Of a DNA stretch of 64,000 bases, positions 22,001 to 32,380 are shown one piece after another. The stretch is from Juglans regia (taxonomy: Eukaryota > Streptophyta > Magnoliopsida > Fagales > Juglandaceae). A model generated the notes under the pieces. That model did not search any database and was not told the origin of the DNA. It saw only the letters and a program-made list of their open reading frames with translations. The position numbers were made by a program, and so were the translations under genes. Within the stretch, counting starts at the first letter, position 1; each line of letters begins with the position of its first letter. The DNA lies in the NCBI RefSeq assembly GCF_001411555.2, contig NC_049909.1, positions 4,777,036 to 4,841,035 on the forward strand, read 5' to 3'.

Positions 22001-23960
22001 CTAATCATGATGTCTCAAATTATTCTGAAACTAAGTCTAATTGTTCATTAAGCCAAGCAGATGCAGATAATCTGGTATAGATTCTTTCCAGTTGTTTCGG
22101 TATAGATTGATCTGGTTGATGGCTTTCCCTTGTATTACTCAGACAATCTCATAATGATAGAAAATCGACCTGTGCTTTATTTTTTGTCTGTCGTTATATA
22201 GAAACGGCTTGTGTGGGAGGCAAAGAATGGTACTTCTACACTCAGCGTGACCGAAAATATGCAACCGGACTTCGAACAAACCGTGCAACCGCCTCCGGCT
22301 ACTGGAAGGCCACAGGGAAGGACAGGCCTATCCTACGCAAAGATTCCCTTGTTGGTATGAGAAAAACATTGGTTTTCTACCGAGGCAGGGCCCCCAAAGG
22401 CAAGAAAACTGATTGGGTTATGCATGAATTTCGGATTGAAGTACCCGGCCTTGCTCCTCCTGATCATATTTCTTCTCTCAAGGTTCGGGCAATGATGCCT
22501 TCAATTCTAAATTTTGTCATTTTCAATTGTTTTTGTTGATTCAACATGTTTTAATAAATAGTTTCATATAATACTTTCACTTAAATAGGCAACCATAAAA
22601 TAAAAAAATGTTCGAGGCCAACAATATTTCTCATATTTATACCAACAATTTTTTTTTATAGCCCTAGTTCATGCATGTTGGCATCATTTCTCTTTCTTAA
22701 AACTGAGATAACTTGCAGGCCAGTAAAATTAATTAAATTTTTGAAAAATTACTATAAGAAAAAGGGGTATTTGTGATCAATTATTTACAATGAGAATGAT
22801 TATTTGCAACGAAAACATACTTATTTAGCTGAAAATAATCATTTCGTTGGAAATTATAACTGGTCACAAATAAACAGTTTTCTTATACCTAGCTATACCG
22901 CTTTGAATGGTAGGAAGTTTTTGTCTCGGGTCACGGGGCAACTTGGAGTTTATTAACATGGGTTCAATACGAATAATGAAATTCAACCATGCTTGTCTGT
23001 TGTCTTGTTCGTCACCGGTTGTTACGTGAATTTTTTAAGTCCACTCTCACCACTTGGTAGCTAGATGGCCTAATTGATTAGAAGATCCTTCACAATATTA
23101 TAATTTGGAGTATCTTAATCTAAGTCTGTGATTCATTCTTTCTTAGCTGTAGTGCCCAACTCTGATTTTCAATCCAAGACAACTTCGCTGACGTTTATGA
23201 ATTGCAAGTCAAAGACAAATTTTATTTGTTTTTTACATGATATCAACTGGGATATTTGTAGACCAACCAACTGGCAGTTACAGGATATCATATCAATATT
23301 TCTTCCTTATTTTCTGGCTTCATTCATTCCATATGAGACAATGGATATTGCTGACCTATTTTGGATTAATAAATATATCATGCATAATTTCTTTTAATTT
23401 CAATCCTAGCTAATTTCATCACTCTTCTTGTTTTTCATTTTTTTGTTCAAATAAACATATTAATTAACTTAGAAGGTTTTCATTGGTTCCTTCAGGAGGA
23501 TTGGGTTCTTTGTAAGGTGTTCTATAAAAATAGAGAAGCTGCTGCCAAACCTAGCATGGGAAGCTGCTATGATGACACAGGCACTTCATCTCTCCCCGCT
23601 TTAATGGACTCTTACATCACTTTTGACCAAACTCACACTTATGTTGATGGGTATCAGCAAGTGCCCTGCTTCTCCATTTTCAACCAAAACCAGGCCAACC
23701 AAAATTTCACACATATCAACAACATTGAACTAAACGTACCTACCAAGAGTGAAACTACGTCCAAGGGAATATCAAATTTTGGTACTTGTTTGGACCCTTT
23801 TTCCTGCGACAAGAAGGTACTAAAAGCTGTTCTGAATCGACTGAGCAATATGGATAGCTGCAATGATCTTACTATCAAAGAATCGCCAAGCTTTGGAGAA
23901 GGAAGTTCGGAGAGCTACTTATCTGAAGTGGGTATGCCCAACATTTGGAACCATTACTAA
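19016..23960 (+). CDS. NAC021: NAC transcription factor, NAC1 (NAC21/22) type
   Basis: Three exons: 19016-19184, 22202-22482, 23496-23960, giving 304 residues. Donors are CCTG|GTAATT and CAAG|GTTCGG; acceptors are TATATAG and CCTTCAG. Phases join cleanly: Pro56 of exon 1 plus one base gives GAA-ACG (Glu-Thr), and exon 2 ends on a codon. The start is followed by [20 protein letters not shown], the family's subdomain A. Next come [67 protein letters not shown] and TDWVMHEFR, closed in exon 3 by [12 protein letters not shown]: a complete DNA-binding NAC domain (about residues 10-162). The variable C-terminal half contains [16 protein letters not shown], encoded over a miR164 site. Arabidopsis NAC1 mediates auxin signalling in lateral rooting; the same role here is inference. 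Intron 1 is 3.0 kb and full of MITEs; intron 2 is 1.0 kb. Confidence 0.93.
20098..20286. mobile_element. Degenerate Tourist-like MITE in NAC intron 1
   Basis: The ends form an imperfect inverted repeat (GATCTAGTTTATTTTT against reverse-complement GAATCTCGTTTATTTTT), preceded by TTA at 20095-20097. The interior shares AATAATATTAAAA and TTTTAATAATATTTTATTTAA words with the MITEs at 58450 and 20810. The right border is approximate. Confidence 0.5.
20810..21042. mobile_element. Tourist-like MITE in NAC intron 1, opposite orientation
   Basis: TTA flanks both ends (20807-20809, 21043-21045). The right end, reverse-complemented, reads GCCTGGTTTGCTTTTAAAA; the left end reads ATTTAGTTTGTTTTTAG. The core is the reverse complement of the AT-rich core of the copies at 20098 and 58450. 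The left TTTAGATTTAGTTTG is doubled (about 20790-20819), a small local duplication. Confidence 0.6.
21620..21835. repeat. Possible small inverted-repeat element in NAC intron 1
   Basis: A GCTATGGGGCTTGCC-like left end and a GGAGGCTTGGCCCCCAATAT right end face each other around an AT-rich core, suggesting another short DNA transposon. The arms match only in part and no target duplication was found. Confidence 0.25.
22483..23495 (+). other. NAC intron 2 (1.0 kb)
   Basis: It lies between CAAG|GTTCGG and CCTTCAG|GAGGAT, phase 0. It contains the CACTA-like element at 22751-22890. Frame 23128-23397 has no recognisable content. Confidence 0.85.
22751..22890. mobile_element. Small CACTA-like MITE in NAC intron 2
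   Basis: This is a 140-bp inverted repeat. The left arm begins ACTATAAGAAAA then ATTTGTGATCA and AATGATTATTT; the right arm, reverse-complemented, begins GGTATAAGAAAA then ATTTGTGACCAGTTATAA and AATGATTATTT. CACTACAAGAAAA...TTTGTGACG ends are characteristic of plant CACTA elements; here they are degenerate. A single related arm occurs at about 58288-58360. The duplication is not resolved. Confidence 0.5.
23656..23676 (+). promoter_or_regulatory. miR164 target site in the NAC coding sequence
   Basis: The 21-nt site AGCAAGTGCCCTGCTTCTCC (plus a final A) matches the perfect complement of plant miR164 at 19 of 21 positions; the two mismatches (site positions 1 and 5) face the 3' end of the miRNA, where they are tolerated. 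The miRNA seed and the cleavage centre (positions 10-11) are perfectly paired. miR164 regulation of NAC1 and CUC genes is established in Arabidopsis; cleavage here is inferred. Confidence 0.9.
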
Positions 23961-24033
23961 TTTTTGGCTTCAAATAATGTGGACTCATTTCCCTCAACTA
24001 GCCAAACAACAAGTTGTGTAAAGAGATGTAGTG

Positions 24034-24068
<35 letters not shown>

Positions 24069-24693
24069 TTCTCCATTTTTAGGAACATGCATCTATATTC
24101 TATGTCTTTGGAGGCTTCTCCAAAAAGACATGTATTTGACTTCTTAATTGTAAGTTTTTAATTTATTTGATCAAATGTACACTGTGAAATTCTCAAGGTT
24201 AACCAAATTAAGCCATATGAGATTAAGGAATAGGGTAACCTTTATAAGAGTGCGAATAAAGGTTGGAGAAGGATATAATCATCTCATGGTCAAAAAGTCC
24301 GATGTTTCAGAAGCTTTCCTTTCTCGGGCGCCTACTTGTGCGGATTGATAGCCCCATTTGAAGAGGCACGTCGACTCGAGACCTAAAGCATCCTCATGAA
24401 GTCACTTGGTGGAGGCTTGCAAAACCAAAAGAGGGCAAGGTGGTGTCTCGATTGGGAAATATTCTGGTGCCAAGTTAGCATAAGGTACTGGTTGACCATC
24501 GTGCTTCTATAAGTAGAAGTGAACTTACCTTCCACAGAAGCGTGAGGCCTTAGTCATATTGGGTCCCCTGGTGGTAGGTCGAGGTCTTGCTGTGTTCGGA
24601 ATTCTTTCCTATCAAGATCGAATTGTCCCATCGTAGTGAGAACTTAGTACGGCATGTTAGCTCTATGCATCTCGGCCCCTCTATGGATATGTT
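23961..24693. other. NAC 3' region and spacer
   Basis: The probable 3' UTR follows the stop. A (TA)n microsatellite occupies about 24037-24066. From about 24290 the base composition turns less AT-rich and no gene, repeat end or known element is recognised up to the Copia insertion. Confidence 0.5.
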
Positions 24694-24698
24694 TATGT

Positions 24699-25000
24699 TA
24701 TCAGAGATAATTCCATAAATCATGCAACAAATCAAGTCACATAAGTGTAGTCGAGAATCAAGGGAGTAAACTACTGGACTAGTCACAAGAATCACGTCTC
24801 ACAACTGTTACAATCCTCACAGCCACAATTCCAGCTAGCATTCCTAGAATAGATTTTGTATTCATTGTATATACAATTCCAGTTAGCTTTCCTAGAATAG
24901 ATTTTGCATTCATTGTATATATATAGCACTATTCATCTGTGTCGTGTGGGCAATATACTATAATCAAGTTTCTCAATATTCAGTTAATACTCAAACTTCA
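24699..25000 (+). repeat. 5' LTR of the Copia element
   Basis: The 302-bp LTR contains a tandem duplication of 48 bp (24825-24872 and 24873-24920) starting ACAATTCCAG. A TATA-like GTATATATATAGC follows at about 24914-24926. Confidence 0.9.
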
Positions 25001-25003
25001 TCA

Positions 25004-25013
25004 TGGTATCAGG
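25004..25013 (+). other. Primer binding site of the Copia element
   Basis: TGGTATCAGG starts three bases after the LTR. Its first nine bases fit the complement of initiator tRNA-Met. Confidence 0.75.
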
Positions 25014-25018
25014 AGAGC

Positions 25019-25940
25019 GACTCTCTAACGAGAACCCGATCCCCAATTCCCATAACCCAATCTCCACTCCACCATCCCCAATTGAAATTCCATTGATTGC
25101 TTTCAATATTTCTACCCAAATAAACGAAAAGCTCACCCATTCCACTTTTCCTTAATGGCGTGCACAATTTGAGGCTCTTCTAATCGGATACAATCTCCTC
25201 AATTATGTTACCGGTGATCATCCTTGTCCCCAAACCGATGCCACCCCTACCTCAATCTTTTGAAAAACTCACTGGATCAGGCAGGATAAACTCATTCTCT
25301 CCACCATTTTAGCTTCCACCACCACCACAATCACTCCCTTCATCTCAACTGCCAAAACTTCAAAGGAAGCATGGCAAAAGTTAAATACTATGTACACCAG
25401 CAAGTCGCGCACTAGAGCTATGTAGCTCAAAGAAGAGCTCACTCTGATTTAGCGGGAAAATAAAACAATTCAGGAGTACCTTCATATCGCCAAGTCCCTT
25501 CTAGATGAGATTGCCCTAATTGATCATCCCATTTCTGATAATGATCTCACTCTCTATATCCTCAACGGCTTGGGACCTGATTTCTGGGAGATTGCAGCAC
25601 CGATCCGAGCCCGCGAAAAATCTCTCAAGTTTGAGGAGCTTCACGATCTGCTCGTCGGCCATGAGGCGTAATCCATCGCCTTGAAGCCGCCACCCAGCGA
25701 CTGGTGGCAACGGTGAACTACTCCAGTCGCTCTGGTAGTAATCGCTCAGGTGCAACTTCTTCAAATGGAAATACTGGCTCTCGAGGCTTCAATAAGCGTC
25801 ATGGAAATAAAAATCAAAATGGGATGAGGGACAATAGGAAGCAGTCCAGTCATGGAGGGAAGCCCACAGGCCAACGCCGTTATCAACCCAAGTGTCAACT
25901 GTGTGACCAACTGGGTCATGATGCCAAATAGTGTCCGAAA
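25019..25940 (+). pseudogene. Copia gag (UBN2-type) with zinc knuckle, broken
   Basis: Translation shows the Copia gag pattern: PLIAFNISTQINEKL, WRAQFEALLIGYNLL, LASTTTTITPFISTAKTSKE, AWQKLNTMYTSKSR, IAKSLLDEIALIDHPISDND and LTLYILNGLGPDFWEIAAPI, interrupted by several stop codons (for example in the place of conserved Trp and Gln codons). A Gly/Ser/Asn-rich linker (25704-25850) leads to a CCHC knuckle near 25895-25936, CQLCDQLGHDAK then a stop in front of the last Cys. The product would package element RNA. Confidence 0.8.
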
Positions 25941-27389
25941 ATGCATTTTTTGGAGCCCACTGCCAATTATGTCTCAACCTCTCATCCCAAGGATACCAAA
26001 TGGTCAATTGATTCCGCTGCATCTCATAATATTACAGGCGACTTGGAAAATTCCACTCAGAATATGATGGCACCGATAAAGTTGTAATTGATGATGGTTC
26101 AGGTTTGCTTGTCTCACACATTGGTTCTTTGGTATTTCATTCCCCAACACGTACCTTTCAATTAAATGATACTTTTTGTGTCCCAAGTATTCGCAAAAAT
26201 TTGATTTCTGTCCATCACTTTACTACTCAAAATCGCGTTTTTATTGAATTTCACCCCTCTTACTTTCTTGTCAAGGATCAAATCACGGGGGGCGATACTC
26301 CTCAAAGGCGCATGTGAAAACGGTGTGTACACGCTTCCGGACTCATTGGTGGGCTCATCTCCAAAAATGGTTGCAAATGTGCATGAGAGGACATCGATTG
26401 ATGGGTGGCACAAGCGGCTTGGACACCCATCTCAAAAAATTGTCACTTATCTTGTTAATGCTTTTTTCCTTCCAATAAAAAAAGAACATCAAGTGTCAAC
26501 TCTTTGTACTTCTAGTTCTATCAATAAAGCCCATCAACAACCTTTTCATTCAACAAGCCTTCAAAGCCATGCACGTCTTGATCTCATTTACACCGATGTT
26601 TGGGGTCCTTCACATATTGATGGTCTTGATGGGTCATGCTACTACTTAATTTTGGTTGATCACTTTACTAAATACATGTGGTTTTACCCTATGACAACCA
26701 AGTCAAGTGTAAGTAGAATCTTTCCTCAATTTAAACATCTCATTGAAACAAAATTTCAAACTAAAATAAAAAGTGTTTACTCTGACAACGGTGGTGAGTT
26801 TGTGGCTCTTAAAAATTATTTTTCAATACATGGGATTAGCCACTACACCACCGCCCCTCACACTCCACAGCAAAATGGTGTTGCCAAACGCCGTCATTGT
26901 CATCTTGTAGAAACGGGCCTCCCTCTTTTAAAGGATGCCGAACTACCACTCTCATATTGGCCTCACGCTTTTCAAACAGCTGTTTACCTCATAAATCATC
27001 AACCAACCCCTCTTTTACAAAACAAATCTCCCTTTGAAAGCTTGTTTAACCAACCACCAAATTATCTAAAATTAAGAAAATTTGGTTGTTTGTGTTTTCC
27101 TCTAACCTGGCCTTACAACACTCATAAACTTCAGCCCAAAGCAAGCTCATGTGTATTTTTGGACTACTCTCAAACCCAAAGTGCGTATCGGTGCATGGAC
27201 TTACAAACCAAGAGAATTTATCTCTCACGGCATGTTATTTTCCATGAGTCTCAGACACCCTTTTCTTCTTCCTCTGTAGCTCCACACGGCTATTCTTCTG
27301 CCATGTCGCTGTCATCCATCGTGTCGCTTCAGATGCCGCAACCACCACCAGTGCGAATGGATGGTGCACCTGCTTCCGCATCACCTTAA
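25941..27389 (+). pseudogene. Copia protease and integrase, catalytic Glu lost
   Basis: The protease motif is IDSAASHNITGD (near 26000-26040). The frame 26244-27389 holds the GAG-pre-integrase part (GWHKRLGHPSQ) and the integrase core. First Asp: LIYTDVWGP; second Asp: VYSDNGGEF; the third catalytic residue is changed, since the motif reads QQNGVAKRRHCHLVE where the family has Glu in the place of Lys (GAA/GAG to AAA/AAG-type change). The copy is therefore dead even where the frame is open. The C-terminal region continues with YWPHAFQTAVYLINH, FGCLCFP and RHVIFHE. Confidence 0.85.
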
Positions 27390-27689
27390 GGTATTTCCCC
27401 TAATTCCTCATCACCTGCTTTACATAATTGTCACCATTTCACTCCACACACAAGCTCACTCTCACCGACCTCTCACTCTGTGCCAAAATCGCCCAATCTT
27501 CAACCTCAAATGCCACTCATCCAACCTGAATCTCAACCTGAGTCTCAATCCGAATCTCACCCTAAGCCCCAACCTGAATCTCAACCTCAGCTCGTACGAA
27601 ATCACTCTATCAATGCTCCATCTTGCACCCACTCCATGACCACACGCTCGATGAACAACATCTACTAGCCTAAACAATTCCACTCAATC

Positions 27690-29220
27690 TCAAAACACCC
27701 CATTCCACCCTCCATTGAACCAACTTGTGAGAGTCAAGCAATTCGTGACCCAAAATGGAGGAGTGCCATGTCTGATGAGTTAAAAGCTCTAATGAGACAT
27801 AACACTTGGGAATTGGTTTCCCCACCCCCTCACTGTAAGCCAGTGGGCTGCAAATGGATGTTTAGGGTCAAACTAAAATTTGATGGGTCTGTTGATAGGT
27901 TCAAAGCAAGACTCGCTGTCTAAGGGTTTAATCAACGACCTGGGTTGGATTACAAGGAAACATTTAGTCTGGTTATAAAACCAGCAACCATAAGAACTGT
28001 TCTGACAAGATCTGTGATGCAAGGGTGGTCATTACATCAACTGGACATTAACAATGCGTTTTTGTATGGAAAATTGCATGAACTGTGTATATGATTCAAC
28101 CCCCAGAGTTCAAAGATTTGTCAAAGCCTAATCATGTTTGCAAGTTACAAAAGACCATTTATGGCCTTAAACAGGCTCCAAGGAATTGGTACTCCGCTTT
28201 AAGGGAAAAAAATTTTGGAGCTTGGGTTTGAAAATTCCAAAGCCGACAGCTCCTTGTTTATCTATAAATCTGCCACTGTTTTATGCTTCTTGCTGGTCTA
28301 TGTAGACGATTTGGTCATAATTGGCAGTGAAAATAAATTTGTATGTTCCATTATTGACAAACTTGGAGCCTCTTTCTCCCTTAAGGACATGGGGCAACTT
28401 CATTTCTTCCTTGGCTTAGAAGTTATTCACACAACAACTAGTCTTCTTTTGTCTCAACACAAATGCATACATGACATTCTCTCAAAAACAAACATGCTTG
28501 GTGCAAAAGAGGTGTCCACTCCATTATCCACCACAACGGCTCTCACACTTATTGATGGAACTCCCTTTGTGGATAGCACAGAATTTAGGTGTGTCATTGG
28601 TGGACTTCAGTACCTCTCTCTTACACGTTTGAACATATCATTTGCTGTCAACAAACTCTCACAATTCATGCATAAACCCATTGCTACACACTGGACAGCA
28701 GCAAAAAGACTCCTAAGATATTTGAAGTAGACCATTTATCATGGTATTCACATACGCAAAAACTCAAGCTCAGCAATAACAACCTACACCGATGTTGATT
28801 GGGCCAGCAACTATGATGACAGAAGCTCCACATCTGCCTACATTTGCTTCCTTGGTTCAAATTCGATCTCTTGGAGTTCAAAAAAATAAGGGGCTATTGC
28901 AAGATCATCCACCGAAGAAGAGTATAGAGCCCTTGCAAATGCTGCATCTGAAACCATCTGGTTACTGTCCTTGTTTCAGGAACTCGGCTTCACTATCTCT
29001 TCCCCACGAACATTGCTTTGTGACAACTTGGGTGCTACCCAACTCAGTTTTAATCTCGTTCAACACTCTCGGATGAAGCACATCCAAATAGACCTGCACT
29101 TTGTTTGTGATATGGTTCAAAAAGGAATGCAGAAAGTTCATCATGTAAATACACAAGATTAGCTTGCTGACCTCCTCACAAAGCCCCTGTCCAAGCAACG
29201 CACAGAACAACTAAGAACCA
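27690..29220 (+). pseudogene. Copia reverse transcriptase and RNase H, broken
   Basis: The RT begins near 27750 (WRSAMSDELKALMRHNTWEL, KPVGCKWMFRVK, RFKARLAV then stop, [13 protein letters not shown]). The catalytic loop LVYVDDLVIIG is in the frame 28215-28730 together with FFLGLEVIHT, GGLQYLSLTRLNISFAVNKL and AAKRLLRYLK. RNase H continues after a stop near 28730: EEEYRALANAASETIWL, LLCDNLGATQLS, RMKHIQIDLHFV and LADLLTKPLSKQR. There is an apparent frameshift near 28090-28210 and stops at conserved Gln or Trp codons. Confidence 0.85.
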
Positions 29221-29260
29221 AGATTGGCCTTGCCAACGGCAGCCCTATCTTGCGGGGGCG

Positions 29261-29562
29261 TATCAGAGATAATTCCATAAATCATGCGATAAATCAAGTC
29301 ATAGAAGTGTAGTCGAGAATCAAGGGAGAAAATTGCTGGACTCTTCACAAGAATCACGTCTCACAACTGTTACAATCCTCACAACCACAATTCCAGCTAG
29401 CTTTCCTAGAATAGATTTTGTATTCATTGTATATACAATTCCAGCTAGCTTTCCTAGAATAGATTTTGCATTCATTGTATCTATAGCACTCTATTCATCT
29501 GTGTCGTGTGGGCAATATACTGTAACCAAGTTTCTCAATACTCAGTAAATATTCAAACTTCA
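29261..29562 (+). repeat. 3' LTR of the Copia element
   Basis: The 302-bp partner of 24699-25000, with the same 48-bp tandem duplication (29387-29434, 29435-29482). It is preceded by the polypurine tract TGCGGGGGCG. Confidence 0.9.
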
Positions 29563-29567
29563 TATGT

Positions 29568-30524
29568 ATTGATTATATTTGATGAATCAAAAGCTTGGTT
29601 TATAATCATGATCAGTTTTGGATTTTATATTTGTATGTGTATGTATATAGGTATATATATATATATATACACACATGTATGTGCAATATATGAAAGTGTT
29701 ACGGTAGCCGAGCTTTGGTTGAAGCTCTATTTTTAGTTCCTTAGAGTGTGACATAGTTTGCAATGTGTTAAAATAAGTTTTGATGACTACCAAAAGAAGG
29801 TCTTGGGTTGACAAAGAAATGGTGGAAAGTTCCTATGGTGTGGTATGTCTTTCGGTTTTACCCTAAAAATTTTGGATGGTGTTTTGTATGGTGTAGAAAA
29901 GATTTAATTGGGTCAAATTCTAAAATGAAACATAGAAGCGTGGGATAGACCCTTGAGGCTCTCTAGCTTGCACCTATGAGGCACTAAGCTGTAGATTTTT
30001 GCATAGGAATCAAGAGTAAGGTTTTAAAATATGTTCCGTTCCGGCAAGAATTTTCCTTTGCCAACAGTAACTGACACAAGGTAGGATATTGTTTTGTCTG
30101 GGTCAAATTGGTGCTATTTTGGCCTGTTTCGGTGCATTCCGGCTGGAATTTGATATTTCGGATGGAAAGGACGTTTTGGTCCTAAATTTTCGTTTGTTAG
30201 TTCCTGTTCTTCTTCACCTTGTTGTCGCTTTTTTTTTTTCTGTGATTTTCTTTTACTTGAGAGAGGAAGAAAATTCACCCACCATTATTCTTGGGGAATG
30301 GTAAATCAATTTGCAAAAAGAAAACTATGAAACTGGTAAATTTGTCTGTAGCAAATTGTGAAAAAGAAAAAAAAAAGAAAAAAAAAAGAAAGAAAGAAGA
30401 GTGGATCGCCAAATACCTAACGTATGCATGCCTTCCACTTTTCCATTTAGGATTAACAATTCAAGCTACTTACTAATCTCAAATTCTCAATGATTATTGA
30501 TTACCGATAGCTTTGCCTATGTCA
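29568..30524. other. Spacer between Copia and LINE
   Basis: No gene seen. A TA/CA microsatellite is at about 29651-29675. The segment 30020-30170 has CCGTTCCGGC and GTTTCGGTGCATTCCGGC words that may be an old repeat. A purine run A/G lies at 30362-30400. Confidence 0.45.
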
Positions 30525-30539
30525 AGAGAGAATAATGCC
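30525..30539 (+). repeat. Left target duplication of the LINE
   Basis: AGAGAGAATAATGCC is repeated with one change at 32381-32395 (AGAGAGGATAATGCC). Confidence 0.85.
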
Positions 30540-32345
30540 TTCAGTGGTGGGAAGGCTCAAGTACATGACTTTTAAAGGCATCCTAGCCAATATTAGATCA
30601 AAAATCAGCAATCACAGAGTGAAATTACTGTCACAAGCTGGGAATGAGGTTTTCATCAAAGCTGTGCTTCAGGCACTTCCAACATACACAATGGCTGTTT
30701 TCAAGCTGCCCAAAACCTTGCTCAAAGATATCAACACTGTGATTAACAACTTTTGGTGGGGACATCAAAACAATGAGAACAAAATTCACTGGATATCTTA
30801 GAAGAGGATGGGAAAAGCAAAAGCTGAAGGGGGGATGGGATTTCGAGACTTTGAGGCCTTTAACATAGCTATGCTAGCAAAACAATGTTGGAGACTAATC
30901 CAACATCCAGACTCTTTGGCTGCTCAGGTAATGAAGGCCAAGTACTTTCCTAAATCCACTTTTCTAGAAGCAAAACTAAACTAGGTGCGAGACCCTCATA
31001 TATATGAAGAAGCTTTCTATCAGCAAGATCATTGATTGAAGCAGGGTCATATTGGAGAATAGGCAATGGGAGTCAAGTGAAAGTCTGGAAGGATAAATGG
31101 ATCCTCTATCCAATTCCCAGTAGAGTTCAAAGCAATGTCAGTGGGTTGGAAATTAATGCAACTGTCTCTAGTATAATTGACCCTCACACCAAGCAATGGA
31201 GGAGTACTATGGTGAGACAGCTTTTTAATCAAAGAGAAGCTGAGATTATCCTTAAAACTCCCATCAGCTTTCTTAACAGCAGAGATAAGCTAGTATGGCA
31301 AGGCACAAAAGATGGCAGTTTTTCAGTCAGAAGTGCGTACCACAAGGAGATAGAGAGAACTCACTTCCAATCAAGTCAAGCATCAAGTAGTTCCTCATTC
31401 ACAGCAGTCTGGAAACAGCTATGGCAATTAAAAGTGCAACCTGGGGACAAAGTACTCCTATGGAGATCATGCCTCGAGGCCCTTCCAACTAATTCAAATC
31501 TTTATAAGAGGAGATTAGTTGAGAACCCTCTCTGTCCAATATGTTACTTGGAGGCAGAAGACTCAGCTCATGCACTATGGAGATGTGAATCAGCTAAAGA
31601 TGTTTGGAGCCAATGCTCAAAAAGCTTACAAAAATGTCATCAACCTCACGTGACTATGATCCAACTCCTAGAAGACTTACTTTAGGCTTTGGACAGTCGA
31701 ATCATCCAAGAGTTTGCAGTAGTGGCCAGGAAGATATGGTGGAGAAGAAACAAATTCCTCTTTGAAGGCACCTTTGCACACCTGAATGCTGTAGTGAGGG
31801 AAGCGAGAGGAACATTGTATCTGTTGATTGAGGAGGAATCAAGATTGGCTCGAGGGCAAACTAATACACAAGTGGAGGATTGGCAGGCTCCTCCATCAAA
31901 CTAGATCAAGCTAAATTGGGACAGTGCAGTAGACAAAGCAAATGGTGTAATTGGAGTGGAAGTAGCTGTTAGGGACAGCCTTGGTTATACCATTGCTACC
32001 AAGCAAACTAATAAACTCCTCTTCCCCGATCCACTTCTAGCAGAGGCCTTTGGAGCTCTCAAAGCTGTTCAGTTTGGTGTGGAACTTGGTCTATCCCAAG
32101 TTGTTGTTGAAGGCGATTCTTTGCAAGTCATCAATGCACTGAGAAGTGATAAAGAAGGGTGTAATAGTGTAAGTATGTATGTTAGTGAGGCAAAACTGAT
32201 CCTTCAAAATTTTGTCAAGTGGGAGGTTTCTCATGTTAAGAGAAATGGCAATGCAATGGCTCACTTGTTAGCAAAAGAAGCTCTTTCCATCCATGATGAT
32301 ATTGTAACCTTGGGGGTTCTTCCCTCTTGTTTTCCTCTGGATTAA
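30540..32345 (+). pseudogene. LINE ORF2 C-terminus: RT end, zf-RVT, RNase H
   Basis: Frame 30535-30801 matches the post-RT region (LLSQAGNEVFIKAVLQALPT, then YTMAVFKLPK and NNFWWG). After a stop in place of a conserved Trp near 30801, GGMGFRDFEAFNIAMLAKQ continues. Frame 31032-31685 has SLIEAGSYWRIGNGSQVKVW and the zf-RVT zinc domain (CPICYLEAEDSAHALWRC). Frame 31956-32345 is an RNase H-like domain: AEAFGALKAVQFGVELGLS, VEGDSLQVINAL and HVKRNGNAMAHLLAKEAL. The acidic residues of RNase H (Glu in AEA, Asp in EGDS) are retained. At least three stops and a frameshift near 31020 show it is dead. Confidence 0.85.
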
Positions 32346-32380
32346 TTGAATGGAAATGACTTATGATTCAAAAAAAAAAA
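30540..32380 (+). mobile_element. 5'-truncated L1-type LINE
   Basis: A non-LTR retrotransposon fragment of 1.84 kb bounded by a 15-bp duplication and ending in an A11 tail (32370-32380), the standard outcome of target-primed reverse transcription with 5' truncation. It holds the end of the RT region, the zf-RVT domain and an RNase H domain typical of plant L1 elements. The apparent ATG of the first frame belongs to the target duplication, not to the element. Confidence 0.9.

Larger units (their letters stand above)
19185..22201 (+). other. NAC intron 1 (3.0 kb)
   Basis: The intron runs from donor GTAATT to acceptor TATATAG between codon 56 and exon 2. In most NAC genes this intron is short, so its size here is explained partly by inserted repeats: Tourist-like elements at 20098-20286 and 20810-21042, and a possible small repeat at about 21620-21835. 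It also holds (TA)n runs near 19669-19687 and 21116-21132. No other gene is seen inside. Confidence 0.85.
24699..29562 (+). mobile_element. Complete Copia element with TATGT target duplication
   Basis: This 4864-bp element has two 302-bp LTRs (24699-25000 and 29261-29562), a PBS at 25004 and a G-rich polypurine tract at 29251-29260. A perfect 5-bp target duplication TATGT flanks it (24694-24698, 29563-29567). The LTRs start TATCAG and end TTCA, so the ends are TA..CA rather than TG..CA. The LTRs differ at about 17 sites by eye (about 6%), so the insertion is not recent. Gag, protease, integrase, RT and RNase H are all recognisable but broken by stops and frameshifts. Confidence 0.92.

Noticed and set aside
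30020..30260. Possible MITE with CCGTTCCGGC and CATTCCGGC words
   Set aside because: I could not find terminal inverted repeats or a target duplication, so no element was called.
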